From Dyadobacter flavalbus (GTDB lineage Bacteria; Bacteroidota; Bacteroidia; Cytophagales; Spirosomataceae), in contig NZ_VBSN01000066.1 in the NCBI RefSeq assembly GCF_006149045.1, positions 186,001 through 250,000 of the forward strand: DNA of 64,000 bases, given 5' to 3'. Positions 35,401 to 44,026 of the stretch are shown here, one piece after another (positions within the stretch are counted from its first letter, which is position 1; every line of letters begins with the position of its first letter). The translations under genes and the position numbers were made by a program. Under the pieces are notes generated by a model, which saw nothing but the letters and a program-made list of their open reading frames with translations, was not told the DNA's origin and ran no database searches.

Positions 35401-35739
35401 TCAAAGGGAACGGCATTTACAATGATTCCATTGCCGGTACAGGCGCAGTTGTCACCTATTTACAGCATCATTCCTTCAGATTATGATCAGGACGGAAATA
35501 TGGATCTGATCGTAGCAGGAAATTATTATGATGTGTTGCCGGAAATCGGAAGGTACGATGCGTCTAAAGGTCTGATTTTACGTAACAATAAAGGCAGTTT
35601 TGAAGCTTTGCTTCCATCCGAAACCGGTTTCTGGGCGGAAGATCAGGTCCGGAATATGCGGCAGCTTAGACAGGGCCAGTTGATTCTTGGCAAGAACAAC
35701 AGCAAGGTTCAGGTATTCAGACCGGTTATTAAAAAGTAA
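32407..35739 (+). CDS. FG-GAP/VCBS-repeat lipoprotein with ASPIC/UnbV domain (CRTAC1-like), first copy
   Basis: A 1110-residue lipoprotein (signal ends FMFLSCSKD, Cys21). Residues about 50-500 carry FG-GAP/VCBS repeats of a beta-propeller with calcium-loop motifs such as DVNNDNLPD, DVNGDGFLD and DFDRDGDLD. An ASPIC/UnbV domain follows (about 513-594: FRLNGEQNNKDAIGTKIYV; MPNRGFESS; VTVLWPNDKQQ), then a second set of propeller repeats (about 650-1090). This order is typical of large CRTAC1-like proteins of Bacteroidota. They are predicted to bind ligands or partners, and no enzyme activity is known to me. It is followed 78 bases later by a paralogue of the same build. Confidence 0.9.
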   Translation: MIRCSNILLVCGLGIFMFLSCSKDNEKDRLFEEMSSSETGISFENTITNSEEFNIFNYRNFYNGGGVAIGDVNNDNLPDIYLIANQGSNKLFLNKGNFRFEDITDKAGVAGTKSWSTGATFADVNGDGFLDLYVCNAGRSEERSNELFINKGNGTFVEKAKEYGLDDHGFSTHAAFFDFDRDGDLDMFLLNNSFTPVGRLAYANIRNQRDKEGGHKLFRNDGSKFTDISEQAGIYGSLIGFGLGITIGDVNNDNWLDLYISNDFYEHDYLYINNHDGTFKESIQSAMQHTSLSSMGADIADINNDGKLDIYVTDMLPAFDRRLKLTSTYEGYDLLALKVSRDFHYQYMQNTLQLNQSGAPDGKTWFSEIARFSGTHATDWSWGALIFDMDSDGEKDIFVANGIYKDLTNQDFVAFLADPSNIAEVSRTRQFDYKMFLDKMPSEPLSNYAFKNKGDLSFVNQATEWGLNKPSFSNGAAYGDLDNDGDLDLVVNNVNNPLFVYKNKSDERKDFHYIKFRLNGEQNNKDAIGTKIYVHQQKRTQMLQQMPNRGFESSVDLRLVFGLGTNPEIDSVTVLWPNDKQQVIKKPAADSTYVLDQKNASVPWKPESDKGKGKFAEATESGIDFTHKELDYVDYNQNPLIKQMYSRLGPAIAVGDVNGDQLDDVFTGGASGQSGKLFIQKKDGNFAEKTPEVFAKELETEAIDATFFDADNDGDQDLIVVSGSNEFKDNDNALLPQLYLNDGKGNFSKSSGLPGLNINASCVAVSDFDKDGDTDVFIGSRLKSGQYGIDPPSYLLTNDGTGNFKNYTKRYIPEIGSLGMVTDAVWADLNGDTYPELIVAGDWMPVMIFKNNRNKLELQSTENVKNVKGEAVKTNGWWNTLAVADMDNDGDQDIIAGNLGTNTRLKATQQKPVDMYVKDFDNNGITKQIITCPDETGVSYPMVMKPDLLRAMPSLKKKFVKYEQYAGKTVEDVISKEDLASAVKKEVYTSESVILRNESKGTAFTMIPLPVQAQLSPIYSIIPSDYDQDGNMDLIVAGNYYDVLPEIGRYDASKGLILRNNKGSFEALLPSETGFWAEDQVRNMRQLRQGQLILGKNNSKVQVFRPVIKK

Positions 35740-35817
35740 TATTTGGGTGTTTATTTATCAATGGTGATTTCTGATTATAAGAAAATCCGCTTTGATAAAA
35801 TCAGGATTAAATTAAAA

Positions 35818-38800
35818 ATGAAGAAAATAAATCTGGCAGTAATTCTTGTCACGGCGCTTATTTTTCAGGCATGCAGTTCAAAGGAAAAAAGCAGTGAAAA
35901 ACCATTGTTTGAAGTCAGGGATTCAGCGAGCACCGGAGTCGGATTTGTAAATCAGGTTGTTGGCAACGAAAAGGTTAACCTGATGGATTACCTTTATTTT
36001 TACAATGGCGGCGGTGTAGCGACGGGCGATATCAACAATGACGGACTGGCTGATGTTTATTTCGTTTCCAATCAGGGCAAAAACAAGCTGTATCTGAATA
36101 AAGGCAATTTCAGGTTTGAAGATATTTCCGAAAAAGCAGGCGTGGAAGGCTTTTCCGACTGGCAGACCGGCGTTACCATGGCCGATGTCAATGGCGACGG
36201 GTTACTGGATATTTATGTTTCGGCCGTAGGCAATTTCCGGGGAATGGAAGGCTCCAATGAACTGTATATCAATAACGGCGATCTTACATTTTCTGAAAAA
36301 GCAGCGGATTACGGACTTGATTTTACAGGCTTTTCCACGCAGGCAGTGTTTTTTGATTATGACCGGGACGGCGATATGGATTGTTATCTCTTGAATCATG
36401 CGGTGCATACATCGCGCAGTTATGATCGCGTAAGTACCCGTCATCTGCGCAACAACGAAGCCGGAGATTATCTGTATGAAAGTCAGATGAGTGATCAGAA
36501 AGCAGGTCCGGATAAAGCTGTAAAATTTAAGGATGTAAGCGCAGAAGCCGGAATTTACGGCGCTGCCATGGGTTATGGGCTGGGTGTTGGCATCGCCGAC
36601 CTGAACAATGACGGCTGGGACGACATTTATGTTTCCAACGATTTTCATGAAGATGATTATTGCTACATCAACAATGGCAACGGAACTTTTACCAATAAAA
36701 GCGATGAAATGTTCCGCTATACAAGCCGGTACTCTATGGGAAACGATATTGCGGACGTAAATAACGACGGTTATCCGGATGTAATGACGCTGGATATGTA
36801 CCCGGAAGACGAATACGTGGAAAAGTCATCCATAGGCGAGGATGCACTCGATATTTATTTGTACAAACTTTCATTCGGTTATATGCCGCAGCTCAGCAGG
36901 AACTGTCTGCAGATCAACCTTTCTGGAAAGAAATTCATGGAAGTGGCTGCCATGTCCGGCGTGGCTGCAACGGACTGGAGCTGGTCGCCGTTGCTGGCAG
37001 ATTACGACAATGACGGAATAAAGGATTTGTTTGTAAGCAACGGAATCGCGCACCGCCCGAATAATCTTGATTATGCAAAATATGCTGCGGACGATTCGTT
37101 GAGGTATGCCTCTGAAACGTCACTGGAACTGGACAAAAAAGCACTTGACTTAATGCCGGAAGGAAAAGTCCATAATTATTTGTTTAAAGGAACCAAGGAG
37201 CTCAACTTTCAGAATAAATCGCTTGAATGGGGTTTTGAAGCAAAAAATATCTCTAACGGAGCAGCGTATGCAGATTTTGACAATGACGGCGATCTGGATC
37301 TGGTGACCAACAATCTGAACGAGCCTTCTGTTTTTTATCAGAATCATGCCAATCAAATGCCCGGTTCTGGGTTTCTGAGGGTCAGGCTGGAAGATTATCC
37401 CGGCAACCGTTTTGCAATTGGGGCAAAAGTGGTTATTAAAAGTAAAAGCGGGCTTCAGATGCAGCAATTAGCCATGACAAGAGGATTTGAGTCGTCCAGC
37501 GAGCCGGTTGTGCATTTTGGTGTTGGTGGGCAAAAAGTCATTGACAGCCTCATCGTAGTCTGGCCAGATCAGCATGAACAGGTGCTTACGCAGGTAAAAA
37601 CAGGACAATTGCTTAAAATCAAATACGACAAAACTTCCGCAGCAGAGAAAAACATCCGGATTGTAAAAACACCTGATCAGCAACGGTTTGAAGATGTAAC
37701 GGACCGATTCAAAATTCCTTACAAGCATGAGGAAAACCAGTACTTTGATTTCTACAGAGAAAGCCTGATGCCGTTTCTGGTTTCCACAGAAGGGCCGAAA
37801 GTTGCCGTGGCTGATGTAAACGGCGATGGGTTGGAAGATATGTACGTAGGCGGCGCCAAATGGCAGATCGGAGCATTGTACCTGCAGACGCCGGCCGGTA
37901 AATTCGTGAGAAGCCTGCAACCGGATTTCAGAACCGATTCAACTTATGAAGATGTGGATGCCGTGTTCTTTGATGCCGATAAAGACGGTTTTCAGGATCT
38001 TTATGTAGTTACCGGCGGAAATGAATTTTATGATAAAATGCCGCAGCAGTTTGACCGTTTATATATGAACGACGGAAAGGGAAATTTCAAAAGAAAAGCC
38101 AATGCCCTGCCGCCGATGTTTGATAACAAATCCTGTGTACGGCCATTTGATCTGGATAAGGACGGCGATCTGGACTTGTTTGTAGGAGGCCGGGTCGTTG
38201 GTTTTCAATACGGAATGGCTCCAAATTCTTACATTCTGATCAATGACGGCAAAGGGAACTTTACAGATAAAACCAATGAGCTTGCGCCTCAGCTCCGGAA
38301 TATTGGCATGGTTACGGATGCATTGTGGGCAGATATTGACGGCGACAAGCAGAACGATCTGGTGGTTGCCGGAGACTGGATGCCGGTTACTGTTTTCTTT
38401 AACAAAAAAGGAAAACTGAGCCGTGATCAATCTGGCAACTTTACTGCTCCGGCGGGATTCTGGCAGTGCATAAAAGCAGCTGATTTTGATCAGGACGGCG
38501 ATATCGATCTGATTGCGGGAAATCTGGGAAATAATAACAAGTTCAGAAAAAGGCCTGATACCCATTTGAAAATGTGGGTCAAAGATTTTGATAATAATCA
38601 GGGACTGGAACAGGTTCTGGCTTATAGCGTTGAAGAAAAATGGTATCCGGTGGCTTTCAAGGACGAACTTGGAAAACGTATTCCTTCCATTATCAACAAG
38701 AGATTTACGGATTACAAGTCTTTTGCAGGAAAAACAATTGATGATATTTTTGAAACCGGTGAGTTAAAAGATTCCAGGTTACTGGAAGTTGAAAAGTTCG

Positions 38801-39171
38801 GTTCCGTTTATCTGGAAAACAAAGAGGGGCGTTTTGTCATGCATGACTTGCCGGCAGAAGCACAGGCTTCCAAACTGTTTGCCATGACCATTACGGATAT
38901 AGACGGAGATGGCAGGCCGGATGTGCTGGGCGGCGGGAATTATCAGGGCGTAAGCACTTATCAGGGTCGTTATGATTCCAGTTTCGGGCTGGTGCTTTTA
39001 AACAAGGGAAAAGGAAATTTCGAAGCACTTTCACCGGTGGACACCGGGTTTTTACTGGAAGGTGAAATAAGGGATATCAAGCGTATACAGGCGGGCAATG
39101 AATCTTTGTGGATGATAGCACGTAATAATCTGCCATTGACCATCATGAAGCCTTTACGCTGGGAGAAGTAA
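35818..39171 (+). CDS. FG-GAP/VCBS-repeat lipoprotein with ASPIC/UnbV domain (CRTAC1-like), second copy
   Basis: A 1117-residue lipoprotein from the ATG at 35818, chosen because it begins a clean lipoprotein signal (LIFQACSSK, Cys19); an upstream in-frame start at 35743 would add 25 polar residues. Architecture matches the preceding gene: FG-GAP repeats (DINNDGLAD, DVNGDGLLD, DYDRDGDMD), ASPIC/UnbV domain at about 518-598 (LEDYPGNRFAIGAKVVI; MTRGFESSSEP; VVWPDQHEQ) and a second propeller (DVNGDGLEDMYVGG, DLDKDGDLDLFVGG, DFDQDGDIDLIAGN). The pair arose by duplication. Both lie between a SusCD pair and a kelch/DUF4249/TonB-receptor set. Confidence 0.9.
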   Translation: MKKINLAVILVTALIFQACSSKEKSSEKPLFEVRDSASTGVGFVNQVVGNEKVNLMDYLYFYNGGGVATGDINNDGLADVYFVSNQGKNKLYLNKGNFRFEDISEKAGVEGFSDWQTGVTMADVNGDGLLDIYVSAVGNFRGMEGSNELYINNGDLTFSEKAADYGLDFTGFSTQAVFFDYDRDGDMDCYLLNHAVHTSRSYDRVSTRHLRNNEAGDYLYESQMSDQKAGPDKAVKFKDVSAEAGIYGAAMGYGLGVGIADLNNDGWDDIYVSNDFHEDDYCYINNGNGTFTNKSDEMFRYTSRYSMGNDIADVNNDGYPDVMTLDMYPEDEYVEKSSIGEDALDIYLYKLSFGYMPQLSRNCLQINLSGKKFMEVAAMSGVAATDWSWSPLLADYDNDGIKDLFVSNGIAHRPNNLDYAKYAADDSLRYASETSLELDKKALDLMPEGKVHNYLFKGTKELNFQNKSLEWGFEAKNISNGAAYADFDNDGDLDLVTNNLNEPSVFYQNHANQMPGSGFLRVRLEDYPGNRFAIGAKVVIKSKSGLQMQQLAMTRGFESSSEPVVHFGVGGQKVIDSLIVVWPDQHEQVLTQVKTGQLLKIKYDKTSAAEKNIRIVKTPDQQRFEDVTDRFKIPYKHEENQYFDFYRESLMPFLVSTEGPKVAVADVNGDGLEDMYVGGAKWQIGALYLQTPAGKFVRSLQPDFRTDSTYEDVDAVFFDADKDGFQDLYVVTGGNEFYDKMPQQFDRLYMNDGKGNFKRKANALPPMFDNKSCVRPFDLDKDGDLDLFVGGRVVGFQYGMAPNSYILINDGKGNFTDKTNELAPQLRNIGMVTDALWADIDGDKQNDLVVAGDWMPVTVFFNKKGKLSRDQSGNFTAPAGFWQCIKAADFDQDGDIDLIAGNLGNNNKFRKRPDTHLKMWVKDFDNNQGLEQVLAYSVEEKWYPVAFKDELGKRIPSIINKRFTDYKSFAGKTIDDIFETGELKDSRLLEVEKFGSVYLENKEGRFVMHDLPAEAQASKLFAMTITDIDGDGRPDVLGGGNYQGVSTYQGRYDSSFGLVLLNKGKGNFEALSPVDTGFLLEGEIRDIKRIQAGNESLWMIARNNLPLTIMKPLRWEK

Positions 39172-39215
39172 AAGTAGCGGGTGCAATACTGCAATTCACA
39201 GATCAGCAGGCGCAT

Positions 39216-40544
39216 ATGAGAACAGGCTTTACAGTGACGGGATATTTCCTTTGCCGTATATTTACAGCGGCTATGTTCTTCATTTTATTTTCCTGTGAGA
39301 AAAAGACTTTTCCGCCAACCGGGATTACCGAGGATATCATTGTTCCTGTTTCCATTGTTTCCATTGAACAGAATGCAGCCGGCACTGCTGAGATTACGGT
39401 CAAAACGTCCAATGTTGCCGATAACAACTTTGAACTTAAGCTACTGACGGATTCAGGTGCAGAAATTCCGATTCAGGCCGGCAGCAACGAGGTGGTAAGT
39501 GTTTTCAAGCTGACTATGTATACAAGCGGTAAGTTACAGGGCGGGAAAACATATACTTTGCAGCTGAACTACAAGAACGATCAAGGCAAAGATATTGCGA
39601 TCCGCAGAGGTTTTACTGCTAAATTAACCGGAAGCTGGAAAAAACTGCCTCATGCCCCGATAGCCGACGGTGATTTTACCGGTGCCGCTCTGCTTTCTCC
39701 GCTTTACAATTCAGAACTGGCCGTTTACAGATACGCGGATGCTGTTAAATGGGATATTTTAAAGTTCGATGGAATGTGGAGGAGTGTAGAGAGCAAGAAG
39801 CCGGTTCCGAGGCATAATGCCATTGCTTTTCCATTGGGGCAAGCTGGCGGAAGAGAGCTGATTTTCATGGGATTCGGTTTTATAAATGATGACAAGCTTC
39901 CAAGTAAAAAAGCATATCTGAACGACTTTTGGTGGACAGTCAATTACTATTACATCGGCGAGCATGCCGGTGTTGTTTTTCCGCTTTATACCGATATCGA
40001 CAGAGATGTAAAGTTTTTTCTGACTTATGATCATGCATTCATGCTTAAAGAAGATTTTACAGGTGCAATGCGCTCCATGGATGTAAAATGGGATCAGAAA
40101 GAATGTCAGCCGCTTCCTGAAAAAACCGGAAAGCTGGCCGCAGTTACAATAAACGGAACTGGCTATGTCATTAACCAGACGGCAGGAAAAGCTCCTCATC
40201 TTTATGCCTATTCTCCGGAGCAGGACAAGTGGACAAGAATGGCTGATTTTCCGGGCGTTGCCCGTGAACTGGGTACAGCGTTTTCGGCAGCAGGAAAAGG
40301 ATATTTCGGACTGGGAATTGATGCGCACGGAAACGGATTGAGGGATATCTGGCAATATGATCCGGCCAAAAATGCATGGAGCTATCATTCGGAATATCCG
40401 GGACAGGGAAACCGTTTGCTGGTCTCGTTTTCGGATAAGAACAAGGCTTATCTGGGATGGGGTTATGAAAGTCGGCAAATAGAGGGTTCTGCTGCCAGAC
40501 AGCAAATTGGATGTACAGATTTTTGGGAATTCGATCCGCAATGA
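39216..40544 (+). CDS. Kelch-like beta-propeller lipoprotein
   Basis: A 442-residue protein with a lipoprotein-type leader (FFILFSCEKK, Cys27). Residues about 40-130 look like an immunoglobulin/IPT-like beta-sandwich; from about 145 to the end kelch-type blades appear (WKKLPHAPIADGDFTGAALL; KPVPRHNAIAFPLG; DKWTRMADFPGVARELGTAF; NDFWWTV and TDFWEFDPQ). It is probably exported to the surface and binds a ligand or partner. Its last four bases overlap the start of the DUF4249 gene, so the two are coupled. Confidence 0.8.
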   Translation: MRTGFTVTGYFLCRIFTAAMFFILFSCEKKTFPPTGITEDIIVPVSIVSIEQNAAGTAEITVKTSNVADNNFELKLLTDSGAEIPIQAGSNEVVSVFKLTMYTSGKLQGGKTYTLQLNYKNDQGKDIAIRRGFTAKLTGSWKKLPHAPIADGDFTGAALLSPLYNSELAVYRYADAVKWDILKFDGMWRSVESKKPVPRHNAIAFPLGQAGGRELIFMGFGFINDDKLPSKKAYLNDFWWTVNYYYIGEHAGVVFPLYTDIDRDVKFFLTYDHAFMLKEDFTGAMRSMDVKWDQKECQPLPEKTGKLAAVTINGTGYVINQTAGKAPHLYAYSPEQDKWTRMADFPGVARELGTAFSAAGKGYFGLGIDAHGNGLRDIWQYDPAKNAWSYHSEYPGQGNRLLVSFSDKNKAYLGWGYESRQIEGSAARQQIGCTDFWEFDPQ

Positions 40545-41593
40545 AATATACCGTTTTGCAAACTTTCAAAAGATATTCTGTTTTTCTTTTTCTGGCCTGC
40601 TGGCTGCCGGCATGTGTGGATGAAGTTCAGCTTCCGTCCAGATCGGTGGAGTCACGGCTAGTCGTTGAAGGGCTTATTACAAACGAAAAACCGCCTTATA
40701 CGATCAAGCTGACTTTTACGGGAGCTTACAATTCCTTGATTTACGGACAAACTGAAATCCCTGTGAACGGAGCACTCGTCAGTATAACCGAAGTTGGCGG
40801 GAACACTGTTTTTCTGGATCAGGACCCGCTTACGCCAGCCAATTACTGGATGCGGGATACGGCTTTTACCGGCAAGCCGGGTAAAAGTTATCAGCTTAAA
40901 ATTCAGCTTGAAAACGGCGTTACTTACGTTTCTGAACCGGAAATGTTGAATCCGGTTGCTGATATTGACCGTATTTACGCTGAGTTCCGGGAACGGCCCA
41001 ACGACGAATTTTTTGAACCGGACCATTATGTAATTCTGCTGGATACCAAAGATCCTTCAACAACGGGAAATTATTATCGCTGGTCGGGATACGGGTATGT
41101 GCCGAGGCTTTCCACCGGCGAGCCGATCGGAATGGGCCGTTGCTGCAACTGGTGCTGGGTTCCGGTTTACAGCTCCCGTTCCGATGTACTTTCCGATGTG
41201 CTTGTAAATGGCAGCAGCATCAGCCGCAGGCCCGTTATGTCATCTCCGATTTATTACGCCGGCCGGCATTACATTGAAGTAAGGCAATATTCACTTACCA
41301 AGTCGGCATATCAGTTCTGGCTGAACTTTGAGGAACAGCGTAAAAGAAACGGATCGTTATTCGATCCTTTGCCGGCTTCCATTGAAGGAAATGTTCACCG
41401 TGAAGACGATGCGAGCGTACTTGCGCTTGGCTATTTCGGCGCATCGGCCGTCAGCATAAAAAGAACGGTTATTCCGGGGGATACCCTGAATGCACAGCGG
41501 ATCGCCATCAAATACAGCAACGTTTTTATTGAAGACGGAAATTGTCAGTTGGTATACAGTCAAGGTCAGCTTACGCCTCCGGCAAACTGGTGA
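40541..41593 (+). CDS. DUF4249-family lipoprotein
   Basis: A 350-residue lipoprotein from the ATG at 40541 (signal FLACWLPACVDEV, Cys25), which overlaps the preceding stop by ATGA; a start at 40511 would lengthen the overlap. The first domain (RLVVEGLITNEKPPYTIKLTFTG; VNGALVSITEVGG; YQLKIQLENGVTY) is the beta-sandwich typical of DUF4249. A cysteine cluster (MGRCCNWCWVPVY) is a family hallmark. DUF4249 proteins commonly accompany a TonB receptor gene, as here, where the next ORF starts one base inside this stop. Function unknown. Confidence 0.88.
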   Translation: MKYTVLQTFKRYSVFLFLACWLPACVDEVQLPSRSVESRLVVEGLITNEKPPYTIKLTFTGAYNSLIYGQTEIPVNGALVSITEVGGNTVFLDQDPLTPANYWMRDTAFTGKPGKSYQLKIQLENGVTYVSEPEMLNPVADIDRIYAEFRERPNDEFFEPDHYVILLDTKDPSTTGNYYRWSGYGYVPRLSTGEPIGMGRCCNWCWVPVYSSRSDVLSDVLVNGSSISRRPVMSSPIYYAGRHYIEVRQYSLTKSAYQFWLNFEEQRKRNGSLFDPLPASIEGNVHREDDASVLALGYFGASAVSIKRTVIPGDTLNAQRIAIKYSNVFIEDGNCQLVYSQGQLTPPANW

Positions 41594-43983
41594 TGGAAAA
41601 TCAGCGCAACACATTTTTCTGCTCATTAATTAAAATGCTGCTACTTGCGGCAGTGATTGTTTATTTGCCTCAAAAAGGTTTCGGACAGGCAAACTGGATT
41701 TTGAAAGGCAGGGTAAGTGATGCTTCTTCCGGAAAAGGCGTGCCGAATGCATCCGTCGTTTCGCGCATATCCAAAACGGCAGTTACAACGGACAGCACCG
41801 GATATTTCGAATTATCGCTGAAAGCAGGTGAACAGCTTGTGAATTTTTCATCAGTCGGCTATTTCAGTCAGGCAAGGAACATAACTTATAAAGAAACTTT
41901 TTCAGAGCTGGAAATAAAACTGGCTCCCGAAATCCGGCAATTACAGGAACTGATCGTGAAAGAAAAAGCCCCGGATGAAAACGTTCGTTCCAGCCAGATG
42001 AGCGTTTCCCGGCTGGATATCAGAAATTTGAAAAATATTCCGGTCGTATTCGGAGAAGTGGACATTCTGAAAGCACTTACCTTACAGCCGGGCGTCAGTA
42101 CGGTAGGCGAGGGAACGGCCGGTTTCAACGTGCGCGGCGGCAGGACGGATCAGAACCTTGTATTGCTGGATGGAGCGCCGCTTTTCAACACATCTCATTT
42201 GCTGGGTTTTCTGAGTAATGTCAATGTGGATGCCGTCCGGGATGTTACTTTGTTCAAAGGCGACATTCCTGCATCATACGGCGGACGCCTTTCTTCTTTG
42301 CTGGCCATCAATACGCGTACGGGAAGCAAGGAACGGGTTAATCTGACAACCGGAATCGGCCTGATGACGGCAAGCGTTATGGCTGACGGTCCGCTTACCC
42401 GAAACAGACGGCTGACCTTTCTCGCAGGCGGCAGAATTGCTTATCCCGATATTCTTATCAAACGGTTTCCTGCTCCTGTCAACAAGAACAAGGCTTTCTT
42501 TTTTGACCTGAACGGACGTTTATCCTATGAAATTTCAGCAACCAGCATTGTGTCCGTTACAGGTTATTACAGTTTTGACCATTTCAAATTTCCTGAAGAT
42601 ACGCTTTACGGCTGGAAATCGGCAGCTGCTACATTTAACTGGAACAAACAGATCAACAAAGCATTGTCTATGGAAGTCGGTGCCAATTTAAGTAAATATA
42701 CTTTTATGCTGGAAGGGATTGCGCCGACGAACCAATATCAGTTCAGTTCAGGAATCAATCAGTATGACGGACATATACGGTTTTTATGGCAGCCGCTTTC
42801 AGCCCATAAAATGGAAGCCGGTGCCAGTATAACGCGTTACAGTCTTTCTCCCGGCAACGTAGCCCCGGTGAAAGAATCCAACATCACGCGCATTGATCTG
42901 GAAAATGAGCAGGCTCTGGAGCAGGCATTATACCTTTCCGATGAATGGAATCCGTTTGCCTGGCTGGCAGTTAATGCAGGAATCCGCTATGTACACTTTG
43001 CGAATGTCGGTGCGGGAAGCGTTTTTCAGTACGAGCATGCCGTTCCGCGCAGTTCCGAGTCCATTCTGGATACACTTGTATTTGGCAAAGGAAAAACAAT
43101 TGCCGGTTTTGGCGGATTTGAGCCTCGTTTATCTGTCAGGATCAATACGGGGAAATCCAGTTCTGTCAAGATGAGCTATACCAAAACCCGTCAGTATCTG
43201 CATCTTATTTCCAATACAACTGCCATTTCACCAGTCGATTTCTGGAAACTTGCCGACGGATTTGTGCCGCCACAATCTTCTGTACAGTGGGCTGCGGGTT
43301 ATTTTAAAAACTTCGGGGACAATACTTTTGAAACTTCTGTAGAAGTGTACCGTAAAAATCTGGCCAATCTGGTTGAATATAAAAACGGTGCAACACTACT
43401 GCTTAATGCTGCACTTGAAACGGATCTGCTCCCTGCCAAAGGAAAAGCTTACGGCGTTGAAGTCAGCATTCAGAAAACCAAAGGAGTTGTATCGGGTTTG
43501 ATTGCTTACACTTACAGCCGGACTTTTGCAAAAGTCAGTTCCATTTATCCGACGGAGCAGATCAATCGGGGAAACTGGTTTCCTGCTACTGTAGACAGAC
43601 CGCATAACATCAATATTTCCACGCAATGGAAATGGAGAAAAGGCTGGACGTTCGGTACCAATTTTGTTTATACATCAGGCCGGCCACTGACCTTTCCGGA
43701 TGGTACTTACCGGCTGAACGACGTTGTAGTACAGGATTATTCATCCAGAAACCTGGACCGCGTTCCGGATTATCATCGGATGGATGTTTCTTTTACCAAA
43801 GACACACGGATTAAAACGGATCAGCCGAGTTATACTTTATGGTCGTTTTCGATTTATAATTTATACGCTAGGAAAAACCCTTATTCCATTTACTTCCGTC
43901 AATCGGGTTCAAGGCTTGTCAGCTATCGGCTTTCCGTATTTGGGACGCTTATTCCATCCATTAGCTGGAAGCATTACTTTTAA
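41593..43983 (+). CDS. TonB-dependent outer-membrane receptor with carboxypeptidase-like domain
   Basis: A 796-residue receptor from the ATG at 41593, which shares one base with the DUF4249 stop (TGATG). After a signal ending KGFGQANW, a carboxypeptidase-like domain (LKGRVSDASSGKGVPNASVV) leads to the plug (VDILKALTLQPGVSTVGEG; GFNVRGGRTDQNLVLLDGAP; FKGDIPASYGGRLSSLL) and a barrel ending LIPSISWKHYF. It is the third partner of the kelch-DUF4249-receptor set and probably imports what those surface proteins bind. It differs from the SusC protein upstream and has no SusD of its own. Confidence 0.9.
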   Translation: MENQRNTFFCSLIKMLLLAAVIVYLPQKGFGQANWILKGRVSDASSGKGVPNASVVSRISKTAVTTDSTGYFELSLKAGEQLVNFSSVGYFSQARNITYKETFSELEIKLAPEIRQLQELIVKEKAPDENVRSSQMSVSRLDIRNLKNIPVVFGEVDILKALTLQPGVSTVGEGTAGFNVRGGRTDQNLVLLDGAPLFNTSHLLGFLSNVNVDAVRDVTLFKGDIPASYGGRLSSLLAINTRTGSKERVNLTTGIGLMTASVMADGPLTRNRRLTFLAGGRIAYPDILIKRFPAPVNKNKAFFFDLNGRLSYEISATSIVSVTGYYSFDHFKFPEDTLYGWKSAAATFNWNKQINKALSMEVGANLSKYTFMLEGIAPTNQYQFSSGINQYDGHIRFLWQPLSAHKMEAGASITRYSLSPGNVAPVKESNITRIDLENEQALEQALYLSDEWNPFAWLAVNAGIRYVHFANVGAGSVFQYEHAVPRSSESILDTLVFGKGKTIAGFGGFEPRLSVRINTGKSSSVKMSYTKTRQYLHLISNTTAISPVDFWKLADGFVPPQSSVQWAAGYFKNFGDNTFETSVEVYRKNLANLVEYKNGATLLLNAALETDLLPAKGKAYGVEVSIQKTKGVVSGLIAYTYSRTFAKVSSIYPTEQINRGNWFPATVDRPHNINISTQWKWRKGWTFGTNFVYTSGRPLTFPDGTYRLNDVVVQDYSSRNLDRVPDYHRMDVSFTKDTRIKTDQPSYTLWSFSIYNLYARKNPYSIYFRQSGSRLVSYRLSVFGTLIPSISWKHYF

Positions 43984-44026
43984 GCTATAATTATTCTGAT
44001 CTTTAAACTCGTTAGCACGGAGCATT

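Noticed and set aside
39759-40541. A 260-codon minus-strand open frame
   Set aside because: Antisense to the kelch-like gene, no plausible protein features.
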